Part shown: piece after piece, positions 4,985 through 10,496 of the stretch
Layout: every line of letters begins with the position of its first letter
How positions within the stretch are numbered: the stretch's first letter is position 1
Origin: CAYPIE01 sp964410665
GTDB lineage: Bacteria > Planctomycetota > Planctomycetia > Gemmatales > Gemmataceae
Direction of reading: 5' to 3'
Length of the DNA stretch: 10,496 bases
NCBI GenBank assembly: GCA_964410665.1
Contig: CAYPIE010000147.1
Coordinates: forward strand, 1 to 10,496
Program-made: the position numbers and the translations under genes
Notes under the pieces: generated by a model
Seen by the model: the letters and a program-made list of their open reading frames with translations, nothing else
What the model was told of the DNA's origin: nothing
Database searches by the model: none

Positions 4985-5338
4985 GACGACAAGAATGCCC
5001 GCCGCAAGGGGGCTCAACTAACCGGGAGATATGAATTTACGACGATCGTTCAGGCTTTGCAAGACACGACGACAATGAACGAGGTATAAGGACTTACGAC
5101 GGTATTCGGTGGGTTTGCGCGGTAGACTGCGCGGTAAAAATGAGCCTGCGGGAGCTTGCTTAACCGCGAGACAATCATTCGTCTCGGGATGGGATTCGGA
5201 TGTTACTCAGTACGGGCCTTCTGTCCGGATGAGAACCTGCGCTTGGCTGCCGGCTCCGACGTCACGAGCTCGCTCTGTGTGGCACTCGTTTAGTTGCGGA
5301 TCGCCGCCGGCGAGCACTGGGACCGCTGCCGGGAGTGA
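4985..5338. other. No gene recognised between att site and secreted-type gene
   Basis: No reading frame here has both a ribosome binding site and coding character. TGCGCGGTA occurs twice with 12-bp spacing (5116-5136), and TTACGACG occurs at 5037 and 5094, each in an AT-richer setting than the neighbours. Such short repeats could be binding sites of an excisionase or replication protein, but this is unproven. Confidence 0.45.
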
Positions 5339-5364
5339 GGGGCCGCGGACATCTCCGCGACCCC
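5339..5364 (-). terminator. Strong hairpin, candidate terminator
   Basis: Minus strand GGGGTCGCGGA, loop GATG, TCCGCGGCCCC: 11 paired positions with one G-T wobble. It begins 13 nt after the stop codon (5377) of the minus-strand gene. There is no strong T-run, so it would be an atypical intrinsic terminator. Confidence 0.55.
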
Positions 5365-5376
5365 AAGAAGAGACGA

Positions 5377-6216
5377 CTACTCGCCGCGGCGGATGTAGCC
5401 CTCGACCCAACCGCGTGAGGCCTGCGGCGGCACCGCGTCGGCCACGTCACTGCCGTCGGCCAGGGCGAACGTCACCGCGAGCGGGAACTTGCCCTCGGGC
5501 GCGCCGCGGGTGAAGCGGCCCTCGCCCCAGTGCGTGCCCTTGGCCACCACATCGAAGCGCGTGCCCTTGCCATCCTTGGTCTCGACGAAACCGAGCAGGT
5601 CGGCCTCGTAGCCGCGATCGCCCTTGTCCGTTTTCAAGACGACGCGGCCGGTGAGCTTGCCGTCGTCCAGCGACATTTCCAGCTCGCGGATCTCGTCCTC
5701 GCGCCACATCGCCGGCTGGCCGCGCGTGTTGTCCACGAGGTGATACCGCGCGATCCGCTTTTGCAGGCTGACCGGGATGGTCCCCTTCATCAGGGCTTCG
5801 TGCTCGCACTTCGAGACCCACAGGTTGTCGCGCGAGACGGCACTCTGGAAGATCGCCTTCCACCGGTCGGTGCTCGGCTCGTAGCCGTCGAGAACCTTGG
5901 CCCGAGTGCGGACGACGAGGCCGCCCTCCGGCGGGTCCGGGTTGTAGCGGCGATCGACTTTGTCTCCCTTGACGATTGATGCCTTCTCCCGGCTGGCGTC
6001 ACTGCGCTTGAACTCGGCGAGGCGTTGTTGCATGAGTCGCCGGACCTTTTGCGGGTCGCGGTTATCGTTATACAGCAACAGCTTCCCCGAGGCTGTCGCG
6101 ATGTAGAAGCCTTGCGTGGTGTTGGTGAAGTCGTCGCGCGGCCCCTGGCCGGCGATCTTGCGGTAGAAGTCCCCTTCGTCATCTTTCTGGCGGCGCTGGT
6201 ACGCCTGGTCGTAAGT
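5377..6216 (-). pseudogene. Planctomycete secreted-type protein of unknown function, N-terminus missing
   Basis: The minus-strand frame is open from before 6216 to TAG 5377-5379. The recognisable protein begins LTYDQAYQRRQKDDEGDFYR near 6216 and continues with TTQGFYIATASGKLLLYNDNR, RRLMQQRLAEF, a linker, then a ~170-residue C-terminal domain (GLVVRTRAKVLDGYEP, WKAIFQSAVSRDNLWVSKCE, IARYHLVDNTRGQPAMW, GRVVLKTDKGDRGYEADLLG, GWVEGYIRRGE). The pattern matches planctomycete proteins with a signal peptide, a short thioredoxin-like or SYxxAYxx segment and this beta-rich domain; that recognition is from memory and not certain. No ATG or GTG with a ribosome binding site lies in the frame. The only usable start is TTG 6078, inside a conserved strand. 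No signal peptide precedes it; instead there is sequence that runs into a methyltransferase tail. I conclude that the 5' end was deleted. Confidence 0.6.
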
Positions 6217-6301
6217 TAACCTTTCGGATACCGCTTCGTAACCAGCTCCTCCCTCATCTACACGTCCCCGAGCCCACTCCGAGTTGGGAAACTCGCACCG
6301 G

Positions 6302-6442
6302 TCAGGCCTCGACCTCGTACACCTTCACCATCTCGTCGCCGTAGTGGTTGATTGCCTTCACCGCGATCCGCCCCAATGCCGTCGGCGCGAACGGCGCGCG
6401 CTTGGCCGAGTACAGCTCCGACCACGCGACCTCGTCAAGGTC
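6302..6442 (-). pseudogene. DNA methyltransferase C-terminal fragment
   Basis: The minus frame from 6442 reads DLDEVAWSELYSAKRAPF, then GRIAVKAINHYGDEMVKVYE and VEA, stop at 6304-6302. The ending RIAVKVINHYGDEV-KVY is the usual C-terminus of type III-like and related site-specific adenine methyltransferases. The catalytic domain with its NPPY/DPPY and FxGxG motifs is missing. Upstream, the frame reaches a stop at about 6460, while a neighbouring frame gives GRVIVDDGRP, so a frameshift is also possible. It is a relic of a restriction-modification gene. A 6-bp hairpin with a GGGA loop at 6280-6295 follows the stop. Confidence 0.55.
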
Positions 6443-6515
6443 GGCCGTCGTCGACGATCACGCGCCCCGGCACTCCGACGGGCGGCGACCGGCTCGCGCC
6501 TGAGCGAATACGCGG

Positions 6516-6534
6516 CCGACGGCCCGACCGTCGG
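6516..6534. repeat. Perfect inverted repeat (7-bp arms)
   Basis: CCGACGG, loop CCCGA, CCGTCGG. It is one of several hairpins in the GC-rich gene-free stretch. Confidence 0.6.
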
Positions 6535-6708
6535 ACAGGTCCCGGCGGGGGAAACTTGCCGACTGTCGCCGACCAGCGAGTGATTCGTCCCGGAGCCGAC
6601 GACAGTCGACTTGCCCGGCTCGACGTTCGGACCGCACGCCGCCGCCGTGTCGCCCGGCGGGTCGCCCGTCTCCTCCTCTGGGGACTGTGTCCGCGTCTCG
6701 TAAGTCGC

Positions 6709-6725
6709 CGGCCGGACGCCGGCCG
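6709..6725. repeat. Perfect inverted repeat (7-bp self-complementary arms)
   Basis: CGGCCGG, loop ACG, CCGGCCG. The arms are nearly palindromic themselves, so chance in GC-rich DNA is possible. Confidence 0.5.
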
Positions 6726-6926
6726 CCGTGGTTCGCCGGGTGTGCCGACGGGCAGCCGGGCACGGGACTCCGGCGGGCGGGACGAATGGGCACGGTTCTT
6801 CCTCTCGGCCGCCCCCCGGGCCGATTGTTCTGGACGGCCCGACAGCCGCTCCAGTTCGCCGGCGTTCTCGCACGACGGGAAGAGGTCGGCCGGCCGTGTG
6901 AGACGCCGTCCGCACCGCCGAGATCT

Positions 6927-6978
6927 CGACCCCATTCTGGGGCCCGGGGCGAGTCCCGGGGGTCCCAGAATGGGGTCG
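6927..6978. repeat. Long perfect inverted repeat (15-bp arms) with nested palindrome
   Basis: CGACCCCATTCTGGG at 6927-6941 is the exact reverse complement of 6964-6978. The 22-nt loop contains CCCGGG twice (6943-6948 and 6955-6960), which can pair as an inner stem. The outer stem can be extended by three more pairs using wobbles. The ATTCT core shows the match is not just GC-rich chance. Confidence 0.9.
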
Positions 6979-7648
6979 GGGCGGTCTTCGGCGCGGCACG
7001 TTCGGGCTCGTCGGACCGTCGGCCCGGAATTTTCTGCCAATTTTTTGAGACTCTCCGGCTCCCGATTTCGCACTGGGTTGTGAATCGGACGTCCCGGGCG
7101 ATGTCCGGAATCGACCCGCACGGGAGTCCGCCGGAGACGGGATCCACCCCACTGAGGACCCTGATGAGACGCTCACCCACACGTTTCGGCCTTCGGCACA
7201 CCCCGTCCCGGAGTCCGGAACGGGCCAACGCTATCAATCCATCCGGTTTTGATCGTGGGTGTCGGCGTGGACGACTCGGGCCGGGTCTTCGGATTTCAAG
7301 CCGTACCGCGGTGATGGATCGAGGACGCGTTCTAGGTCGTGCTGATGGAAGCTGGGTAACTTTCGAGGCGATTCTGCAAATTTGGGCAGCCTCGGTAATC
7401 ATCAAGGGAAGAGAAATCCTCCAAGCCCAGCCTTATCCGTGGAAAATCTGGGGGCCAAGCTCGAAAACGGCCTCCAGAAAGGGGAATCTGGCTGAACGTA
7501 GTCTACCCCGAACCCGAAAGCCTCCCAGCTTCAATCACCACGACCTAGTCCCGATCTCGCATGACCTCTGTTTCCGGCCCCTCGCCGCCGCCCGCGGGCG
7601 AGGCCGGCCACCACGACTCGCGGGCCACACAACACGGAGTCCAGACAG

Positions 7649-7901
7649 ATGACTCGATTCACGACCACACTGGCCGGCGCCTTGCTACTCTGCGCGTTCC
7701 CCTCCGGGACGTTCGCCCAACCGAGCGGCTACGACGTGATTCCGCTCAAGCCGCCCGGCCTGCAGGTCCGGGAGACCCACGCGGTGACCCTCACCGAGTC
7801 CGGCCTGGTGCTCGGCAGCTTCATCACCAAGGACGCCGACCCCGGCCGGCGACGAGGCCGACTTCGACGCGGTCGTCGGGCTCATCGAGGACGCTTGGTA
7901 A
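7649..7901 (+). pseudogene. Secreted HAF-repeat-like protein, truncated at an IS end
   Basis: ATG 7649 has GGAG at 7636-7639, 9 nt ahead, and encodes a clear signal peptide (MTRFTTTLAGALLLCAFPSG then TFAQ, cleavage after AFAQ-like TFAQ near residue 24). The mature part begins SGYDVIPLKPPGLQVRETHA, then VTLTESGLVLGSFITKD. The YDVI...A.....G.VLGS pattern resembles HAF repeats of secreted proteins. At about 7843 the coding character jumps frame: the new frame reads GDEADFDAVVGLIEDAW and stops at TAA 7899-7901. That second piece resembles a segment (DFDxxxxLIE) of planctomycete secretin-like proteins and may belong to a different gene. The gene is cut off where the IS21 terminal repeat begins. 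Confidence 0.5.
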
Positions 7902-7946
7902 TTGGCATCGAAAAGGAAAACGCGATTGGCATCGAAAAGGAAAACG
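7901..7946. repeat. Two tandem 22-bp repeats (24-bp period) at an IS21-type end
   Basis: ATTGGCATCGAAAAGGAAAA followed by CG occurs at 7901-7922 and again at 7925-7946. IS21-family elements typically carry such multiple terminal repeats as transposase-binding sites. It lies just downstream of the istB stop (7967), where an element end is expected. Confidence 0.8.
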
Positions 7947-7966
7947 TCGTGGCGGGTTCGGATGGT

Positions 7967-8743
7967 TCATGAACCCTTCTTGGCGGCCTTCTTTTCTTTC
8001 ATCGATTCCCGGAAGCGGTAACTTTCCCCATTCATCTCGAAAATATGACAGCGATGCGTGAGCCGGTCCAACAGGGCGGCGGTCATGCGATCCCCTTGGA
8101 ACACTTGCCCCCACTCGCTGAACGGCAGGTTGCTGGTGACCAACAGACTCCGCCGCTCATCCCGATCGGCGAACACCTCAAAGAGCAACTCTGCTCCGGT
8201 CCGCCTGTAGGAAAGGTACCCCAACTCGTCCACGATCAGCAACTCCGCCCGGTCGAATTGGCCGAGCAGCTTCTCCAACTGATGCTGCTCTCGAGCCTCC
8301 TCCCGTCGGGTGACCAGCCCCGCCGCTGTGCAAAACCGCACCCGATGGCCTTGCCGGCATGCGGCCAACCCCAGCCCAATCGCCAGGTGGGTCTTGCCGG
8401 TTCCGGCGTTGCCGATGAAGCAGCAGTTGTACCGCTGGCGAATCCACTTGCCCCGGGCCAGCTCCAGTACCAACGGCTTGGATAGATTCGGCACCACGGT
8501 GAAGTCGTAGTCGGCCAGCTCCTTGTCCACCGGGAATCCGGCGGTGCGGATCCGGGCTGCCAAGGCGTTGGCCTGGCGGACAGCCAGCTCGGCCTCGGTC
8601 AGCCGCAACAAATAACCTAGATAGTCCTCCGAGACCGAGGCCGCTTCCCCGGCCAACTTCGCGAACTCCGCTCCCATGGTCGGTAGCCGGAGCTGTTTCA
8701 GGTGAGTCTTGAGGAGTTCCGCCCGTACGTCATGACTGGCCAT
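7967..8743 (-). CDS. istB: IS21-family helper ATPase IstB
   Basis: 258 codons from ATG 8743 with a ribosome binding site (AAGGGAG) just ahead, full length for IstB. It is a AAA+/DnaC-like ATPase that prepares target DNA for the IstA transposase. Visible motifs are an N-terminal helical IstB_IS21 region (LLKTHLKQLRLPTMGAEFAKL), Walker A GNAGTGKTH at residues 111-119, Walker B LLIVDELGYL at 168-177, and the sensor-like VTSNLPFSEW at 202-211. All catalytic residues are there, so the protein is probably functional as an ATPase even though its transposase partner is broken. Its start overlaps the end of istA by 14 bp, the usual arrangement. The stop codon lies in a 12-bp palindrome, GGTTCATGAACC (7964-7975). 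Confidence 0.95.
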   Translation of the reverse strand: MASHDVRAELLKTHLKQLRLPTMGAEFAKLAGEAASVSEDYLGYLLRLTEAELAVRQANALAARIRTAGFPVDKELADYDFTVVPNLSKPLVLELARGKWIRQRYNCCFIGNAGTGKTHLAIGLGLAACRQGHRVRFCTAAGLVTRREEAREQHQLEKLLGQFDRAELLIVDELGYLSYRRTGAELLFEVFADRDERRSLLVTSNLPFSEWGQVFQGDRMTAALLDRLTHRCHIFEMNGESYRFRESMKEKKAAKKGS

Positions 8744-9419
8744 TGGTTTCTCCCTTGGATAAAAGTCGATCGAACTGTCGGAGGTCGGGCTGCGGAACGT
8801 CCACGGCGGTGCCCGCTTGTCGGGCTGCAGCTGCCAGGTGTCTGGCTTCGGTGCGGGCGAAGATCTCGGCCCGGCTGCGGATGGACACCGCTTCGGGGGT
8901 GCCCAGCGGGAGGCACTGCTCGATCGCCTGGACGACGCGGGCCAGAGGGTGATCCATCAACAACGCCAGCACTGCGGTGTATTGTTTGCGTCCCCCGATC
9001 GGGCCATGCGTTTGCTCCAGGTAGGACCGCAGTTGGGCAAACACTGCTGGCAGCCGCCAGTCACGGAAGACGGCCGCGTGATCCAACGCCGCCGGCCGCC
9101 GGGTCAACGCACGAAGGTAGTGCAACGGGTCGAGGATCTGCTCGCCGCGGGCGTAGCAACGGGGGTGACGCGCGACCTCCCGCTGAGTGGTCTGCAGCAC
9201 GATCTGCTCGACGTAGGCCTTGAGCGTCAGCTCGCCAAAGGCGAGTTCGCTGGGCACACTGTAGCGGTTGGACTCGAAGCGAACCTGCTGATACTTGTCC
9301 ACCTTGACCGTCTTGGACACGCAGGCGTCGAACTCCCCGAAGCGATGGGGCCGGCCGATCCCTTTTCCTGACAGAAGTTCGTGCACGCGGGTGTTGACCG
9401 ATTCAGACTTCTGGAACAT
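8730..9419 (-). pseudogene. istA: IS21-family transposase IstA, C-terminal part only
   Basis: 229 codons remain of a protein that is usually about 450-520 residues long. The piece contains the C-terminal beta-barrel (VKVDKYQQVRFESNRYSVPS, then GELTLKAYVEQIVLQTTQRE) and the terminal helical region (HYLRALTRRPAALDHAAVF to LLSKGETNGQS). This is the part that binds DNA around the active site and contacts IstB. The helix-turn-helix and the DDE catalytic core are missing. In-frame sequence upstream of ATG 9419 quickly meets a stop (TAA near 9450), so the front was deleted and not merely moved to another start. The ATG at 9419 is probably fortuitous. Confidence 0.85.
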
Positions 9420-9453
9420 AATACTTCCAGAAAAGTGATGCTGGAGGCATTAT
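9418..9453. promoter_or_regulatory. Inverted repeat overlapping the abiEi ribosome binding site
   Basis: ATAATACTTCCAG (9418-9430) and CTGGAGGCATTAT (9441-9453) pair at 11 of 13 positions, plus one wobble, around AAAAGTGATG. The right arm contains GGAGG (9443-9447), the ribosome binding site for the TTG start at 9457, which would be buried in the folded RNA. AbiEi-type antitoxins are known to repress their operon by binding inverted repeats at the promoter, so this could be an operator instead. Confidence 0.55.
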
Positions 9454-9456
9454 GTC

Positions 9457-10083
9457 TTGACACCTGCAACCACCAATCAAGAAGCCCAGAGCATCCGTGC
9501 GGCCCGGGATGCGTTCGAAAGGGCCGGCGGCACGCTGCGTATGGCCGACGCGCTGAGGGCCGGCATCCACCGCCGGACCCTTTACGCGATGCGGGACGCC
9601 GGGCAACTCGCAACCCTCGCCCGCGGCCTATACCGACTCGCCGATGCCCCGCCTTTGGCGAACCCCGACCTGGTCGCCGTCGCCGCCAAGGTGCCGCGCG
9701 GGGTCGTCTGCCTGATCTCCGCCCTGGCGTTCCATGAAATGACCACCCAGGTCGCGCACGAGGTTTGGGTCGCGGTCCCGCGCAACAGCGAGCCTCCGCG
9801 GCTTGACCACCCGCCGATCCGGGTCGTTCGGCTGAGTCCGGCTCCTTACGAGGCCGGCATCGAGGGGCACACTCTCGACGGCGTCACGGTGAAGGTGTAT
9901 TCCCGGGAGAAGACCCTGGCGGACTGCTTCAAGCATCGCGGCGATGTGGGCCTCGACACCGTCCTGGAGGCCGTGCGGATGTACAAGGAACAAGGTCGCA
10001 TCGACGTCGAGGCCATCCTACGCTACGCGGCGATCTGCCGGGTCGCCCGGGTCGCCCGGCCGTACCTGGAGGCGCTGCTGTGA
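9457..10083 (+). CDS. abiEi: AbiEi-family antitoxin / transcriptional regulator
   Basis: 208 codons. The start is TTG 9457, supported by GGAGG at 9443-9447 (9 nt spacing); the nearer ATG at 9452 stops after two codons. The N-terminal ~60 residues form a winged-helix domain (RAARDAFERAGGTLRMADAL, RAGIHRRTLYAMRDAGQLAT, LARGLYRL), as in AbiEi_4. The C-terminal domain follows (VVCLISALAFHEMTTQ, VWVAVPRNSEPPR, VKVYSREKTLADCFKHR, VLEAVRMYKEQGR). Length and motif order are normal, so the protein looks intact. In the AbiE type IV system, the antitoxin represses the operon and counters a nucleotidyltransferase toxin without direct binding. Its stop overlaps the toxin start by four bases (GTGA, 10080-10083). 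Confidence 0.9.
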   Translation: MTPATTNQEAQSIRAARDAFERAGGTLRMADALRAGIHRRTLYAMRDAGQLATLARGLYRLADAPPLANPDLVAVAAKVPRGVVCLISALAFHEMTTQVAHEVWVAVPRNSEPPRLDHPPIRVVRLSPAPYEAGIEGHTLDGVTVKVYSREKTLADCFKHRGDVGLDTVLEAVRMYKEQGRIDVEAILRYAAICRVARVARPYLEALL

Positions 10084-10496
10084 CCTGGAACCTGCCCGCC
10101 TCGGTGTGTCAGCGGTTGACGAACAAGGCGAAGGAGACCGGGCGACCGTTCCAGGAGTGGCTCCAATACTTCGTGATGGAGCGCTACCTCTACCGGCTGT
10201 CCCGGTCGCCGCACGCCGACAAGTTCGTCCTGAAAGGGGCGCTGATGTTCGCCGCCTGGGGGGCGCCCTCGGCCCAGCCGACCAAAGACATCGACCTGCT
10301 CGCCCGGATGGACAACGCCGTCGAGGCTGTCGCCGGGGTGGTGCGGGAGGTGTGCGGCCTGGAGGTCGAGCCGGACGGGCTGACGTTCGACCCGGCGGCG
10401 GTGGTGACCGAGTAACCAACGTTGTTGGACTTCGAAACGCCCCGGCTGCGCGGTTACCCCAAGGAGACGGTGATCGCCGAGAAGTTCGAGGCGATG
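10080..10496 (+). pseudogene. abiEii: AbiEii-family nucleotidyltransferase toxin, internal deletion and stop codon
   Basis: GTG 10080 starts MTWNLPASVCQRLTNKAKET, then RYLYRLSRSPHADKFVLKGA, LMFAAWG and TKDIDLLAR (residues 51-76), the nucleotidyltransferase core of AbiEii with its DxD-type motif. After FDPAAVVTE it meets TAA at 10413-10415. Directly after, in the same frame, it reads PTLLDFETPRLRGYPKETVI and AEKFEAM to the window end, another conserved AbiEii segment. Intact homologues have about 45-50 residues (a VKFRG..G....Q.DIGFGD stretch) between these two parts, and an EYPT where this gene has GAG-TAA-CCA-ACG. So there was an in-frame internal deletion, and TAA probably replaces a Tyr codon (TAC or TAT). 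The product would be a 111-residue toxin stump lacking much of the fold. The gene continues beyond the window. Confidence 0.8.

Larger units (their letters stand above)
6443..7648. other. Long GC-rich stretch without a credible gene
   Basis: Several frames are open for hundreds of bases on both strands, but their products are Arg/Gly/Pro/Ser-rich, have no domain, and lack ribosome binding sites. Absence of stops is what very high GC alone produces. The left part (to ~7000) is extremely GC-rich and full of perfect hairpins; the part from ~7320 to 7560 is clearly lower in GC, so at least two sources are joined. CCTCGCC/GGCGAGG at 7580-7603 forms a hairpin shortly before the gene at 7649. Confidence 0.6.
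7901..9419 (-). mobile_element. IS21-family insertion sequence remnant
   Basis: One end (7901-7946, repeats), the complete istB and the C-terminal part of istA are present. The istA 5' half, including the helix-turn-helix and DDE catalytic domain, and the second terminal repeat are missing. The break lies at about 9419, right beside the AbiE locus. The element cannot move by itself. Confidence 0.85.

Noticed and set aside
4943..5040. A complete tRNA gene or a tRNA split by a group I intron
   Set aside because: No 5' acceptor strand, D arm or pairing anticodon stem is found to the right, and no group I core (P3-P8, terminal G) is visible.
5109..5513. Plus-strand frame before the secreted-type gene
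   Set aside because: Low-complexity Arg/Pro-rich product that overlaps the 3' end of a better supported minus-strand gene.
7161..7195. CTGATGAG reminiscent of a hammerhead ribozyme core
   Set aside because: No matching GAAA box with pairing stems lies at a usable distance.
6352..7405. Very long overlapping open frames on both strands
   Set aside because: Their products are Arg/Pro/Gly/Ser-rich, have no domain and no ribosome binding site; high GC removes stop codons by itself.
7901..7946. A mini CRISPR array
   Set aside because: Only two near-adjacent copies with two-base gaps, no spacers and no cas genes; the position fits an IS21 end.

Overview
The window looks like a stretch of accessory DNA from a GC-rich, large-genome bacterium, most likely a planctomycete of the Gemmata/Fimbriiglobus type. 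That assignment is inferred from the protein families (DUF433/DUF5615 pairs, a secreted-type planctomycete family, the style of tyrosine integrase, a HAF-like secreted protein), from the GC-rich coding sequence and from the many gene fragments. No rRNA or housekeeping gene is present to confirm it.

Region 1 (1-4119) reads as an integron-type gene-cassette array. Small plus-strand genes, mostly of unknown function, are separated by imperfect inverted repeats of about 80-100 bp with attC architecture: a left RYYYAAC box, a left arm, a variable centre, a right arm and a right GTTRRRY-like box. The clearest sites are 284-380, 2292-2386, 3147-3228 and 4029-4119; weaker or broken ones are at 1-54, 917-992 and possibly 1241-1307. 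The cargo is a two-helix membrane peptide, a secreted protein, a terminase-like fragment, two soluble hypothetical proteins, a multi-pass membrane protein with a pilin-like tail (frameshifted by a perfect 29-bp tandem duplication), a small Cys-rich membrane protein, and a DUF433-DUF5615 toxin-antitoxin pair. No integron integrase lies in the window.

Region 2 (4120-7648) is a graveyard of mobile and broken pieces. It holds a short coiled-coil ORF that meets head-on the stump of a tyrosine integrase (minus strand), and a 42-nt 3' half of a tRNA-Val next to that integrase, which is probably an attachment site. It also holds a minus-strand planctomycete secreted-type gene without its N-terminus, the last ~47 codons of a DNA methyltransferase, and about 1.2 kb of very GC-rich sequence without a credible gene but with several perfect hairpins, one with 15-bp arms.

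Region 3 (7649-9419) is a truncated secreted-protein gene abutting an IS21-family remnant: intact istB, istA reduced to its C-terminal part, and one IS end marked by a 24-bp-period repeat. Region 4 (9418-10496) is an AbiE-type locus. The antitoxin gene abiEi is intact and starts next to an inverted repeat that contains its ribosome binding site. The toxin gene abiEii has lost an internal segment and carries a stop codon in the same frame, so it is probably dead. The overall picture is a hot spot for recombination, with cassette capture on the left and repeated insertion and deletion on the right.
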